From Streptomyces sp. H27-H5 (GTDB lineage Bacteria; Actinomycetota; Actinomycetes; Streptomycetales; Streptomycetaceae): 64,000 nt of DNA. Below the pieces are notes generated by a model. That model had not been told where the DNA came from. It searched no databases and saw nothing but the letters and a program-made list of their open reading frames with translations. The stretch is taken from contig NZ_JAPNLK010000042.1 in NCBI RefSeq assembly GCF_026627505.1, positions 1 through 64,000 on the forward strand. Direction: 5' to 3'. Within the stretch, counting starts at the first letter, position 1; every line of letters starts with the position of its first letter. The position numbers were made by a program, and so were the translations under genes. Below, piece after piece: positions 1 through 9,205 of this stretch.

Positions 1-63
1 GGCACCCCCGAGGACGCACTCGACACCGCCTGCCACCTCCACCTCACCGGTCTCGACACCTGA
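1..63 (+). CDS. C-terminal end of an unidentified protein (partial)
   Basis: An open frame enters from the left edge and stops at TGA (61-63), giving 20 residues ending HLHLTGLDT. Nearly every codon ends in G or C, as expected for coding DNA in this genome. It converges on glpD, and the hairpin at 158-191 lies between the two. Too little is visible to name a family. Confidence 0.45.
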   Translation, partial: GTPEDALDTACHLHLTGLDT

Positions 64-157
64 CACGGGCAAGCGCACGCCAAGCCCGACGTCAACCCCC
101 GAAGGATTTACGACGCAGACCACTAAGCCTTGAAACGACACCAACCACAGCCCACGA

Positions 158-191
158 CAGAGGGGCGGTTCCCCTCGGAACCGCCCCTCTG
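158..191. terminator. Bidirectional hairpin terminator between the edge gene and glpD
   Basis: A perfect 15-bp stem (158-172 with 177-191) closes a CCTC loop. It lies 18 bases past the glpD stop and serves the convergent gene from the left edge as well. There is no T-tract, as is usual in Streptomyces. Confidence 0.8.
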
Positions 192-208
192 CCCACCTGC
201 CGAGCCGG

Positions 209-1816
209 CTATGCCTTGTCGGCCAGCATCTCCTGGACACGGGCGCGCACCGCGTCGTCGTCCAGGCCGCGGACCGTCACCGTGGTACGGCGACGCAGCA
301 CGTCGTCGACCGTCTCGGCCCACTCGTTGTCACGGGCGTAGGCGACCTGCGCCCAGATCTCCGGACCGTCCGGGTGGATGCGCTCGGCGAGCGCCGCGTC
401 CTCGTTCGCCAGGCGCGCGATGTCGAAGGCGAGCGAGCCGTAGTGCGAGGCGAGGTGCCGGGCGGTCAGCGGGTCCATCCGCGTCCCGGGCTCCCGGTCC
501 ACCAGCAGCCGGTGCGCCACCGCGTTGGGGTTGGCGACACCGGGCAGGGCGATCCGGCGTACGAGCGACTTCAGCGGCTCCATGTCCTCGGTCAGCGGGC
601 TGCCCGGGAGCTTCGCCAGCTTCTCCATCACGACACGGCCGATGTGGCGGTAGGTGGTCCACTTGCCGCCGGCCACCGACAGCATGCCGCCCGCGCCCTC
701 GGAGACCACGGTCTCCCGCTTGGCCTTCTCCACCCCGCCGGGGCCGCCGGGCAGCACCCGCAGGCCCGCGAAGGCGTACGTCATCAGGGAACGGTCGAGG
801 TCCGCGTCCTTCACGGAGAACGCCGCCTCGTCGAGGATCTGCTGGATGTCGGCCTCGGTGGCGCGCACGTCCGCCGGGTCGCCCTCGTACACCTCGTCGG
901 TGGTGCCGAGCAGCAGCTGGTCCTCCCACGGCAGCGCGAAGGTGATGCGGTACTTGTCGATCGGGGTGGCCATGGCGGCCTTCCAGGGCGACTTGCGCTT
1001 CATCACGATGTGCGCGCCCTTGGACAGGCGGATCGACGGCATCGAGTGCTTGTCTTCCATGCGCCGCAGGTGGTCCACCCACGGGCCGGTGGCGTTGAGC
1101 ACGACGCGCGCGTCGACCCCGAACTCGGTGCCGTCGAGACGGTCCTTGAGCTCGGCGCCGCTGACCCGGCCGCGCGTCATGCGCAGACCGGTGACCTCGG
1201 CGTGGTTCAGGACGACCGCGCCCGACTCGACGGCCGCGCGGACCGTCATGACGGCCACGCGGGAGTCGTTCATCTGGTGGTCGTAGTAGACGGCGACGGC
1301 CTTCAGGTTGTCCGTCTTGAGACCGGGGTTGTCGGCGACGGCACGGGCGGGGGATATGACCTTGCCGATGCCGTCACCGAAGGCGGAGAGCGCCGAGTAC
1401 GCGAACACGCCCGCGCCCAGCTTCGCGGCGCCGACCGGACCGCCCTTGTAGACCGGGAGGTAGAACGTGAGCGGGTTGACCAGGTGCGGGGCCACGTCCT
1501 TGGCCAGCACCCGGCGCTCGTGGTGGTTCTCGGCGACCAGCTTGACCGCACCGGTCTGCAGGTAGCGCAGGCCACCGTGGACCAGCTTGGACGAGGCGGA
1601 GGAGGTGGCGCCGGCGAAGTCGCCGGCGTCCACCATGGCGACCCGCAGCCCCGACTGCGCGGCGTGCCAGGCCACCGAGGTACCCAGGATTCCACCGCCG
1701 ATGACCAGCAGGTCGTACGTGGCCTTGGCCAACTGCTCGCGGGTCTCGGCGCGGCTCGGGTTCGAACCGGCGGTCGGGTGCGTGCCCAGGGCGGGAACGC
1801 TCTGCGGGCTGCTCAT
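209..1816 (-). CDS. glpD: Glycerol-3-phosphate dehydrogenase (FAD), GlpD/GylB
   Basis: Oxidises sn-glycerol-3-phosphate to dihydroxyacetone phosphate and passes electrons through FAD to the membrane quinone pool. The 535-residue protein has the N-terminal dinucleotide fold (DLLVIGGGILGTSVAWHAA, about residues 35-53) and the family block SSKLVHGGLRYLQ. A C-terminal helical domain follows. ATG 1816 has an AGGAG Shine-Dalgarno sequence. It is the last gene of gylR-glpF-glpK-glpD, 44 bp after glpK, and should be induced by glycerol through GylR. The first 30 residues are low-complexity and precede the fold. The identification rests on the motifs and the operon. Confidence 0.96.
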   Translation of the reverse strand: MSSPQSVPALGTHPTAGSNPSRAETREQLAKATYDLLVIGGGILGTSVAWHAAQSGLRVAMVDAGDFAGATSSASSKLVHGGLRYLQTGAVKLVAENHHERRVLAKDVAPHLVNPLTFYLPVYKGGPVGAAKLGAGVFAYSALSAFGDGIGKVISPARAVADNPGLKTDNLKAVAVYYDHQMNDSRVAVMTVRAAVESGAVVLNHAEVTGLRMTRGRVSGAELKDRLDGTEFGVDARVVLNATGPWVDHLRRMEDKHSMPSIRLSKGAHIVMKRKSPWKAAMATPIDKYRITFALPWEDQLLLGTTDEVYEGDPADVRATEADIQQILDEAAFSVKDADLDRSLMTYAFAGLRVLPGGPGGVEKAKRETVVSEGAGGMLSVAGGKWTTYRHIGRVVMEKLAKLPGSPLTEDMEPLKSLVRRIALPGVANPNAVAHRLLVDREPGTRMDPLTARHLASHYGSLAFDIARLANEDAALAERIHPDGPEIWAQVAYARDNEWAETVDDVLRRRTTVTVRGLDDDAVRARVQEMLADKA

Positions 1817-1860
1817 ATCGCTTGACTCCTACTTACTCGTCGATTGCGCCGGCTGAGCGG

Positions 1861-3387
1861 TCAGCTGGCGTCTTCGTCGTCGACCCAGCCCATGGACCGC
1901 TCGACGGCCTTGAGCCAGCTCTTGTACTCGCGGTCCCGCTGTTCGGCGGGCATCCGCGGGGTCCACTCCGCCGCGCGGCGCCAGTTGGCGCGCAGGGCGT
2001 CGGTGTCGGGCCAGAAGCCGACGGCCAGGCCGGCGGCGTAGGCGGCGCCGAGGCAGGTGGTCTCGGCGACCATGGGGCGCACCACCGGCGCGTCCAGGAA
2101 GTCCGAGAGCGTCTGCATCAGCAGGTTGTTGGAGGTCATGCCGCCGTCGACCTTGAGGGCGGTGAGCTCGACGCCCGAGTCCTTGGTCATGGCGTCGGTG
2201 ATCTCACGGGTCTGCCAGGCGGTGGCCTCCAGTACGGCACGGGCGATGTGCGCCTTGGTGACGTACCGGGTGAGGCCGGCGATCACACCGCGGGCGTCGG
2301 AGCGCCAGTACGGGGCGAAGAGACCGGAGAAGGCGGGCACGAAGTAGGCCCCGCCGTTGTCCTCGACGGAGGAGGCCAGGGTCTCGATCTCGGCGGCGGA
2401 CTTGATCAGGCCCATCTGGTCGCGCATCCACTGGACGAGCGAGCCGGTGACGGCGATGGAGCCCTCCAGCGCGTAGACCGGCTTCTGGTCGCCGATCCGG
2501 TAGCCGACCGTGGTCAGCAGGCCGCTGTAGGAGTTGATGATCTGGTCGCCGGTGTTCATCAGCATGAACGTGCCGGTGCCGTAGGTGGACTTGGCCTCGC
2601 CCTCGGCGAAACAGGTCTGCCCGAACAGGGCGGCCTGCTGGTCACCGAGCGCCGAGGCGACCGGGACGCCGGCGAGGACGCCCTCCTTGACGTGGCCGTA
2701 GACCTCGGCGGAGGACTTGATCTCGGGGAGGACGTTGGTCGGGACCCCCATCGACTCCGCGATCTTCGGGTCCCACTCCAGGGAGTGCAGGTTCATCAGC
2801 ATGGTGCGCGAGGCGTTGGTGACGTCGGTGACGTGCACACCGCCCTGGGCGCCGCCCGTGAGGTTCCAGATGACCCACGAGTCCATGGTGCCGAAGAGGA
2901 TGTCGCCGGCCTCGGCGCGCTCGCGCAGGCCCTCGACGTTGTCGAGCAGCCAGCGGACCTTGGGGCCGGCGAAGTACGAGGCGAGCGGGAGGCCCGTCTC
3001 GCGGCGGAAGCGGTCCTGGCCGACGTTGCGGCCGAGCTCCTTGCACAGGGCGTCGGTGCGGGTGTCCTGCCAGACCAGCGCGTTGTGGACCGGCTCGCCG
3101 GTGTTCTTGTCCCACAGGAGGGTGGTCTCGCGCTGGTTGGTGATGCCGACGGCCTTGACGTCCGCGGAGGTGATCTCGGCCTTGGCGATGGCTCCGGCGA
3201 CGACCTCCTGGACGTTGGTCCAGATCTCGGCGGCGTCGTGCTCGACCCAGCCCGGCTTCGGGAAGATCTGCTCGTGCTCCTTCTGGTCGACGGCGACGAT
3301 GCGGCCGTCGCGGTCGAACACGATGCAGCGGGAGGAGGTGGTGCCCTGGTCGATCGCGGCGATGAAGGGGCCGGTGCTGCTGGTCAT
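1861..3387 (-). CDS. glpK: Glycerol kinase GlpK/GylA
   Basis: Phosphorylates glycerol with ATP to glycerol-3-phosphate, trapping the substrate that enters through GlpF and feeding GlpD. The 508-residue FGGY-family protein begins with the phosphate-binding block AAIDQGTTSSRCIVFD (about residues 10-25). It also has the NQRETT segment and the C-terminal KVDGGMTSNNLLMQ motif. ATG 3387 follows AGGAG by 8 bp. It lies between glpF (77 bp upstream) and glpD (44 bp downstream) on one transcript. The length is normal for the family and nothing is missing. Confidence 0.97.
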   Translation of the reverse strand: MTSSTGPFIAAIDQGTTSSRCIVFDRDGRIVAVDQKEHEQIFPKPGWVEHDAAEIWTNVQEVVAGAIAKAEITSADVKAVGITNQRETTLLWDKNTGEPVHNALVWQDTRTDALCKELGRNVGQDRFRRETGLPLASYFAGPKVRWLLDNVEGLRERAEAGDILFGTMDSWVIWNLTGGAQGGVHVTDVTNASRTMLMNLHSLEWDPKIAESMGVPTNVLPEIKSSAEVYGHVKEGVLAGVPVASALGDQQAALFGQTCFAEGEAKSTYGTGTFMLMNTGDQIINSYSGLLTTVGYRIGDQKPVYALEGSIAVTGSLVQWMRDQMGLIKSAAEIETLASSVEDNGGAYFVPAFSGLFAPYWRSDARGVIAGLTRYVTKAHIARAVLEATAWQTREITDAMTKDSGVELTALKVDGGMTSNNLLMQTLSDFLDAPVVRPMVAETTCLGAAYAAGLAVGFWPDTDALRANWRRAAEWTPRMPAEQRDREYKSWLKAVERSMGWVDDEDAS

Positions 3388-3464
3388 GGTGGGTGCTCCT
3401 GGCAGGTCTCTGGGTTGGCGGAATCAGGGGGCGGTGCGGATCTTGCGATTCGTGCCGGTACTGA

Positions 3465-4247
3465 TCAGGCGAACGCGATGTTGTACAGACCACCGGCGGC
3501 GGCGGCACCGACGAGCGGGCCGACGACCGGGATCCAGGAGTATGCCCAGTCGGAGCCGCCCTTGTTGGGAAGCGGCAGCAGGGCGTGGACGATGCGCGGA
3601 CCGAGGTCGCGGACCGGGTTGATGGCGTAGCCGGTCGGACCGCCGAGCGAGAGGCCGATGCCGACGACCACGAACGAGGTGATCAGGACGCCGATGACGC
3701 CGAGTCCCTTGCCGTCGTCCTGGAGACCCTGGGTCAGGATGGCCAGGACCAGGACGGCGGTGCCGATTATCTCGGTCGCCAGGTTCTGGACGGTGTCGCG
3801 GATCTCCGGACCGGTGGAGAAGACGCCGAGGACCGGGCCCGCCACGTCGTGCGGGTGCGGGTCTTCCGGGCCGAGCTTCGCGTCCCGGATGTGCTCCGGG
3901 TCCGCCAGGTGCACACGGAACTGGCCGTAGTACGTGACCCACATCAGCACCGCGCCGAGCATCGCGCCCAGGAGCTGACCGGCGAAGTACACCGGGACGT
4001 TGCCCCAGTCGCCGTCCTTGATCGCGAGGCCGACGGTGACCGCCGGGTTGAGGTGGGCGCCGGAGAGGGGCGCGGAGACGTAGGCGGCGATCAGTACGGC
4101 GAAACCCCAGCCGAACGTGATGGCGAGCCAACCCGCGTTGCGGGCCTTGGAGCTCTTCAGCGTGACGGCGGCGCAGACGCCGCCACCGAGCAGTGTGAGC
4201 AGGGCGGTACCGATGGTCTCGCCGATGAAGATGTCGGAGCTGGACAC
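3465..4247 (-). CDS. glpF: Glycerol facilitator GlpF/GylC (aquaglyceroporin)
   Basis: A MIP-family membrane channel for glycerol uptake, 260 residues with six predicted membrane segments and two half-helix motifs. The first is canonical (HLNPAVTVG, about residue 65). The second reads INPVRDLGPR, so the usual NPA is NPV, but the following Arg-Asp typical of glycerol channels is kept. The GTG at 4247 was chosen because AAGGAG lies just upstream and the encoded protein starts at the family's N-terminus. An upstream in-frame ATG would add 81 unrelated residues. It is the first gene of the glycerol operon. Confidence 0.94.
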   Translation of the reverse strand: MSSSDIFIGETIGTALLTLLGGGVCAAVTLKSSKARNAGWLAITFGWGFAVLIAAYVSAPLSGAHLNPAVTVGLAIKDGDWGNVPVYFAGQLLGAMLGAVLMWVTYYGQFRVHLADPEHIRDAKLGPEDPHPHDVAGPVLGVFSTGPEIRDTVQNLATEIIGTAVLVLAILTQGLQDDGKGLGVIGVLITSFVVVGIGLSLGGPTGYAINPVRDLGPRIVHALLPLPNKGGSDWAYSWIPVVGPLVGAAAAGGLYNIAFA

Positions 4248-4347
4248 CCGCGACTCCTTTGTCTTACGTCCAGGGGTGCGTGGACACCGGGTCCCTCCGA
4301 TGGCCCACGCACTCGGTGAGTGCTGCACCGGTCCTTGGCCCTGCCCC

Positions 4348-4396
4348 ACCCTAACGCGTATTGCCGGTAGGTGTTCGACAATGCCGACCGATGAAC
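4348..4396 (-). promoter_or_regulatory. Candidate glp operon promoter overlapped by a GylR operator
   Basis: The 314-bp gap between gylR and glpF holds this site and no gene. On the minus strand a -10 TAGGGT (4353-4348) lies 17 bp from a weak -35 GAACAC (4376-4371). That -35 overlaps an imperfect dyad, GTTC...GAAC at 4373-4396. Its first 17 bases match 15 of 17 with the site at 5352-5368 upstream of gylR. The overlap suggests repression by the IclR-type regulator. The role is inferred. Confidence 0.45.
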
Positions 4397-4561
4397 GGCA
4401 GTTTTCCGCCCGGGTGAAGAAGGCGTCAAGGGTTGACCAGGTCAAGAGTCGGATCGTTACCAGTCGGTGTGATCGACCAAATTCGGCCATCTGAAGATCA
4501 AAAAATGGCGCAATGCACCCAGATAGCGGTGAAAGCGCGTTCGGATGCGATCAATGCAAGG

Positions 4562-5329
4562 TCAGAACCGGCCCGCGCCAAGGTCGCGCGAAACCGACCG
4601 TGCGCAGTCGCGGACCGACGCCACCAGCGTCGCGCGGGGCTCCCCGGACTCCGTGCACACCCGCTCCACGGCGCCCACGACCGCCACCGCGCCCACCGGC
4701 ATCCGGCGCCGGTCGTGGATCGGAGCCGCCACCGAGGCCAGACCCTCCCAGGTCTCCTCGACGTCCGAGGCCCAGCCGCGGGCCCGTGTCAGGTCGAGGA
4801 TCTCCTCGAAACCGGCGGGGTCCGTGACCGTGCGGGGCGTGAACGTCTCCCGCTCGACCTCCACGGCCTCGGTGTGCGCCACCGGGTCGTACGCGGACAG
4901 CACCTTGCCCAGGGCGGTGGAGTGCAGCGGCTGCATGGCCCCCACCTCCAGCACTTGACGGCTGTCGTCCGGACGGAACACGTGGTGCATGATCAGCACC
5001 CCGCTCTTGTGGAGCACGCCCACGTACACGCTCTCGCCGCTCGCCCGGGCCAGGTCGTCCGTCCACACCAGGGCGCGGGCCCGCAGCTCGTGCACGTCCA
5101 GGTAGCTGTTGCCCAGGCGGAGCAGCTCGGCGCCCAGCTGGTAGCGGCCCGAGGCGGGGTCCTGCTCCACGAAACCCTCGGCCTGCAGGGTGCGTAGGAT
5201 CCCGTGCGCGGTCCCCTTGGCCAGGCCCAGGGACGTCGCCACGTCCGACAGTCCCAGCCGGCGCTCGCCGCCCGCCAGGAGCCGCAGCATCGCAGCGGCT
5301 CGTTCGAGCGACTGGATGTTCCGTGCCAT
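4562..5329 (-). CDS. gylR: Glycerol operon regulator GylR (IclR family)
   Basis: The transcriptional regulator of glycerol catabolism, 255 residues. An N-terminal winged helix-turn-helix (about residues 5-65, with LSDVATSLGLAKGTAHGILR as recognition region) is followed by an IclR effector domain. ATG 5329 has a perfect AGGAGG 7 bp upstream. It sits directly upstream of glpF-glpK-glpD in the same orientation, the arrangement known for Streptomyces gylR-gylCAB. A copy of the motif shared with the glpF promoter lies 23 bp before its own start, which points to autoregulation. The effector is presumably glycerol-3-phosphate, but the sequence does not show this. Confidence 0.93.
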   Translation of the reverse strand: MARNIQSLERAAAMLRLLAGGERRLGLSDVATSLGLAKGTAHGILRTLQAEGFVEQDPASGRYQLGAELLRLGNSYLDVHELRARALVWTDDLARASGESVYVGVLHKSGVLIMHHVFRPDDSRQVLEVGAMQPLHSTALGKVLSAYDPVAHTEAVEVERETFTPRTVTDPAGFEEILDLTRARGWASDVEETWEGLASVAAPIHDRRRMPVGAVAVVGAVERVCTESGEPRATLVASVRDCARSVSRDLGAGRF

Positions 5330-5351
5330 CGCGCAGCCTCCTGCTGACGTA

Positions 5352-5368
5352 GTTCGACAATGCTGAAC
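5352..5368. promoter_or_regulatory. Candidate GylR operator upstream of gylR
   Basis: The site GTTCGACAATGCTGAAC has GTTC/GAAC arms around 9 bp. It shares 15 of 17 bases with 4373-4389 in front of glpF. It lies in the gylR-metH intergenic region close to the gylR start, so gylR autoregulation is the simplest reading. Confidence 0.45.
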
Positions 5369-5581
5369 AGTATCGGTCGATGCCGACCTCGTGCATGGTC
5401 GGGGGAATCTTCAGGACAGCATCGATCAGGACAGCCGGCACAGACCCCCGCGCACAGAATGCAGTCCGCCACGTGGGACGGCCCCACCGGGGTTGCCACC
5501 GCGCGGTTACCCTGACCGCGTGCACCCTTGACACAGAAGGGGTGCAAAGCCGACAGCCGTCGCATCCCAGGGAGCACACCC

Positions 5582-8500
5582 ATGGCCTCGTTGCCGAACC
5601 CGCCCGCAGACACCCAGACCCGGGCCGACGCCCTTCGGGAGGCGCTCGCCACCCGCGTGGTCGTCGCCGACGGAGCCATGGGAACGATGCTCCAGGCACA
5701 GGACCCCTCCCTGGAGGACTTCCAGCAGCTCGAAGGCTGCAACGAGGTCCTGAACGTCACCCGCCCCGACATCGTGCGCAACGTGCACCAGGAGTACTTC
5801 GCCGTCGGCGTGGACTGCGTCGAGACGAACACCTTCGGCGCGAACTTCGCCGCCCTCGCCGAGTACGACATCGCCGAGCGCAACCACGAGCTGTCCGAGT
5901 CCGGCGCCCGCATCGCCCGCGAGGTCGCCGACGAGTTCACCGCCTCGACCGGACGCCAGCGCTGGGTCCTGGGCTCCATGGGCCCCGGCACCAAGCTGCC
6001 CACGCTGGGCCACATCGACTACGCGACGATCCGCGACGCCTACCAGATCAACGCCGAGGGTCTGATCACCGGCGGCGCCGACGCCCTCCTCGTCGAGACC
6101 ACCCAGGACCTCCTCCAGACCAAGTCCTCCGTCATCGGCGCCCGCCGCGCCATGGAGGCCCTCGGCGTGTCCGTGCCGCTGATCTGTTCCGTGACCGTGG
6201 AGACCACCGGCACGATGCTGCTCGGCTCGGAGATCGGCGCCGCGCTCACCGCGCTGGAGCCCCTGGGCATCGACATGATCGGCCTGAACTGCGCCACCGG
6301 CCCCGCCGAGATGAGCGAGCACCTGCGCTACCTCGCGCGCAACTCCCGCATCCCGCTCTCCTGCATGCCCAACGCCGGCCTGCCCGTCCTGGGCAAGAAC
6401 GGTGCGCACTACCCGCTCTCCGCGAGCGAGCTGGCCGACGCCCAGGAGACCTTCGTCCGCGAGTACGGCCTCTCCCTCGTCGGCGGCTGCTGCGGCACCA
6501 CCCCCGAGCACCTGCGCCAGGTCGTCGAACGCGTCCACGCCCTCAGCCCGGCCGCCCGCGAGCCCCGGCCCGAGGCCGGCGCCTCCTCGCTCTACCAGAC
6601 GGTCCCGTTCCGCCAGGACACCTCGTACATGGCGATCGGGGAGCGCACCAACGCCAACGGCTCCAAGAAGTTCCGCGACGCCATGCTGGAGGCGCGCTGG
6701 GACGACTGCGTGGAGATGGCACGCGATCAGATCCGCGAAGGCGCGCACATGCTGGACCTGTGCATCGACTACGTGGGTCGTGACGGCGTCGCCGACATGA
6801 AGGAACTCGCCGGCCGTTTCGCCACCGCCTCCACCCTGCCGATCGTGCTGGACTCCACCGAGGTCCCCGTCCTCCAGGCCGGCCTGGAGAAGCTCGGCGG
6901 CCGCGCCGTCATCAACTCGGTCAACTACGAGGACGGCGACGGACCGGAGTCCCGCTTCGCGAAGGTCACCCGCCTCGCCCGGGAACACGGCGCCGCGCTC
7001 ATCGCGCTGACCATCGACGAGGAGGGCCAGGCCCGCACCGTCGAACACAAGGTGGCCATCGCGCAGCGGCTCATCGCGGACCTCACGGGCAACTGGGGGA
7101 TCCACGAGTCGGACATCCTCATCGACACCCTCACCTTCACCATCTGCACCGGCCAGGAGGAGTCCCGCAAGGACGGCATCGCCACCATCGAGGCGATCCG
7201 CGAGCTGAAGCGCCGTCACCCGGACGTGCAGACCACGCTGGGCCTGTCGAACATCTCCTTCGGCCTCAACCCCGCCGCCCGCGTCCTGCTCAACTCCGTC
7301 TTCCTCGACGAGTGCGTCAAGGCGGGCCTGGACTCCGCCATCGTCCACGCCAGCAAGATCCTGCCCATCGCCCGGTTCGACGACGAGCAGGTCGGCACCG
7401 CCCTCGACCTGATCTACGACCGGCGCGCCGAGGGCTACGACCCGCTGCAGAAGCTCATGGCACTGTTCGAGGGCGTCAACACCAAGTCCCTCAAGGCCGG
7501 CCGCGCCGAGGAACTCATGGCGCTCCCGCTCGACGAGCGGCTCCAGCGCCGCATCATCGACGGCGAGAAGAACGGCCTGGAAGCCGACCTCGACGAGGCG
7601 CTCCGCACCCGTCCGGCCCTCGACATCGTCAACGACACCCTCCTGGAGGGCATGAAGGTCGTCGGCGAGCTCTTCGGCTCCGGCCAGATGCAGCTGCCGT
7701 TCGTGCTGCAGTCCGCGGAGGTCATGAAGACCGCGGTGGCCTTCCTCGAACCGCACATGGAGAAGACCGACGCCGAGGGCAAGGGCACCATCGTGCTCGC
7801 CACCGTCCGCGGCGACGTCCACGACATCGGCAAGAACCTCGTGGACATCATCCTGTCCAACAACGGCTACAACGTCGTGAACATCGGCATCAAGCAGCCG
7901 GTCTCCGCGATCCTCGAAGCCGCGCAGGAGCACAAGGCCGACGTCATCGGCATGTCCGGTCTCCTCGTGAAGTCGACCGTGATCATGAAGGAGAACCTGG
8001 AGGAGCTCAACCAGCGCAAGCTGGCGGCCGACTACCCGGTGATCCTCGGCGGCGCCGCCCTCACCCGCGCCTACGTCGAACAGGACCTCCACGAGATCTA
8101 CGAGGGCGAGGTCCGCTACGCCCGCGACGCCTTCGAGGGCCTGCGCCTGATGGACGCCCTCATCGCCGTCAAGCGCGGCGTGCCCGGAGCCACCCTGCCC
8201 GAACTCAAGCAGCGCCGCGTCGCCAAGCGCACCGCGCCCCTGCCCGAGCCGGACGAGTCCGAGGAGCCGGGCGGCCGCTCCGACACCTCCACCGACAACC
8301 CGATCCCCACCCCGCCGTTCTGGGGCACCCGCGTGGTCAAGGGCATCCCGCTCAAGGACTACGCCTCCTGGCTGGACGAGGGCGCCCTGTTCAAGGGTCA
8401 GTGGGGCCTCAAGCAGGCCCGCGCCGGCGGGGCGACGTACGAGGAGCTCGTGGAGTCCGAGGGCCGGCCGCGGCTGCGCGGCCTCCTCGACCGGCTGCAC

Positions 8501-9094
8501 ACCGAGAACCTGCTGGAAGCGGCCGTCGTCTACGGCTACTTCCCCTGCGTCTCCAAGGGCGAGGACCTGATCATCCTCGACGAGCAGGGCAACGAGCGGA
8601 CCCGCTTCACCTTCCCGCGCCAGCGCCGCGGCCGCCGCCTGTGCCTCGCGGACTTCTTCCGCCCGGAGGAGTCCGGCGAGACCGACGTCGTCGGCCTCCA
8701 GGTGGTCACCGTCGGGTCGAAGATCGGCGAGGCCACGGCCAAGCTGTTCGAGTCCGACTCCTACCGGGAGTACCTGGAGCTGCACGGACTCTCCGTCCAA
8801 CTCGCCGAGGCCATGGCCGAGTACTGGCACGCCCGCGTCCGCGCCGAACTCGGATTCGGCGGCGAGGACCCGGCGAAGGTCGAGGACATGTTCGACCTCA
8901 AGTACCGCGGCGCCCGCTTCTCGCTGGGCTACGGAGCCTGCCCCGACCTGGAGGACCGCGCCAAGATCGCCGACCTCCTCCGGCCCGAGCGCATCGGCGT
9001 CCACCTCTCGGAGGAGTTCCAGCTCCACCCGGAGCAATCCACCGACGCGATCGTGATTCACCACCCCGAAGCGAAGTATTTCAACGCACGCTGA
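5582..9094 (+). CDS. metH: Cobalamin-dependent methionine synthase MetH
   Basis: Transfers methyl from methyltetrahydrofolate to homocysteine via cobalamin. The 1170-residue protein shows all four modules. The homocysteine domain (about 1-330) has Zn ligands in VGGCCGTTPEH. The pterin domain (about 350-640) contains GERTNANGSKKF. The cobalamin domain (about 650-880) has the DxHxxG motif GDVHDIGKN, whose His replaces the lower cobalt ligand. The C-terminal domain reactivates the enzyme with AdoMet. ATG 5582 follows GGGAG by 7 bp. A linker around residues 885-905 is acidic and Ser/Thr-rich. It is divergent from gylR, and no cobalamin-riboswitch-like leader was recognised. Confidence 0.97.
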   Translation: MASLPNPPADTQTRADALREALATRVVVADGAMGTMLQAQDPSLEDFQQLEGCNEVLNVTRPDIVRNVHQEYFAVGVDCVETNTFGANFAALAEYDIAERNHELSESGARIAREVADEFTASTGRQRWVLGSMGPGTKLPTLGHIDYATIRDAYQINAEGLITGGADALLVETTQDLLQTKSSVIGARRAMEALGVSVPLICSVTVETTGTMLLGSEIGAALTALEPLGIDMIGLNCATGPAEMSEHLRYLARNSRIPLSCMPNAGLPVLGKNGAHYPLSASELADAQETFVREYGLSLVGGCCGTTPEHLRQVVERVHALSPAAREPRPEAGASSLYQTVPFRQDTSYMAIGERTNANGSKKFRDAMLEARWDDCVEMARDQIREGAHMLDLCIDYVGRDGVADMKELAGRFATASTLPIVLDSTEVPVLQAGLEKLGGRAVINSVNYEDGDGPESRFAKVTRLAREHGAALIALTIDEEGQARTVEHKVAIAQRLIADLTGNWGIHESDILIDTLTFTICTGQEESRKDGIATIEAIRELKRRHPDVQTTLGLSNISFGLNPAARVLLNSVFLDECVKAGLDSAIVHASKILPIARFDDEQVGTALDLIYDRRAEGYDPLQKLMALFEGVNTKSLKAGRAEELMALPLDERLQRRIIDGEKNGLEADLDEALRTRPALDIVNDTLLEGMKVVGELFGSGQMQLPFVLQSAEVMKTAVAFLEPHMEKTDAEGKGTIVLATVRGDVHDIGKNLVDIILSNNGYNVVNIGIKQPVSAILEAAQEHKADVIGMSGLLVKSTVIMKENLEELNQRKLAADYPVILGGAALTRAYVEQDLHEIYEGEVRYARDAFEGLRLMDALIAVKRGVPGATLPELKQRRVAKRTAPLPEPDESEEPGGRSDTSTDNPIPTPPFWGTRVVKGIPLKDYASWLDEGALFKGQWGLKQARAGGATYEELVESEGRPRLRGLLDRLHTENLLEAAVVYGYFPCVSKGEDLIILDEQGNERTRFTFPRQRRGRRLCLADFFRPEESGETDVVGLQVVTVGSKIGEATAKLFESDSYREYLELHGLSVQLAEAMAEYWHARVRAELGFGGEDPAKVEDMFDLKYRGARFSLGYGACPDLEDRAKIADLLRPERIGVHLSEEFQLHPEQSTDAIVIHHPEAKYFNAR

Positions 9095-9205
9095 CGCGGA
9101 TCGACGTACACTTGTCGGTCCCATACAGGCCGGTCGCCTGCTCCCCGGGGTACGCCCCGAGGAGAGAGGTGGCCGGCCTTGTCGTCCCTTCAGAGAGGTG
9201 CGCGC

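Noticed and set aside
5369..5581. Cobalamin or SAH/SAM riboswitch upstream of metH
   Set aside because: No B12-box-like or other recognisable riboswitch core was seen in the roughly 210-bp leader. A covariance-model search would be decisive.
9113..9142. TTGTCGGTC as another damage-promoter half
   Set aside because: No TAnnnT lies 8 bp downstream, and the position is directly after metH with no gene start at the right distance.
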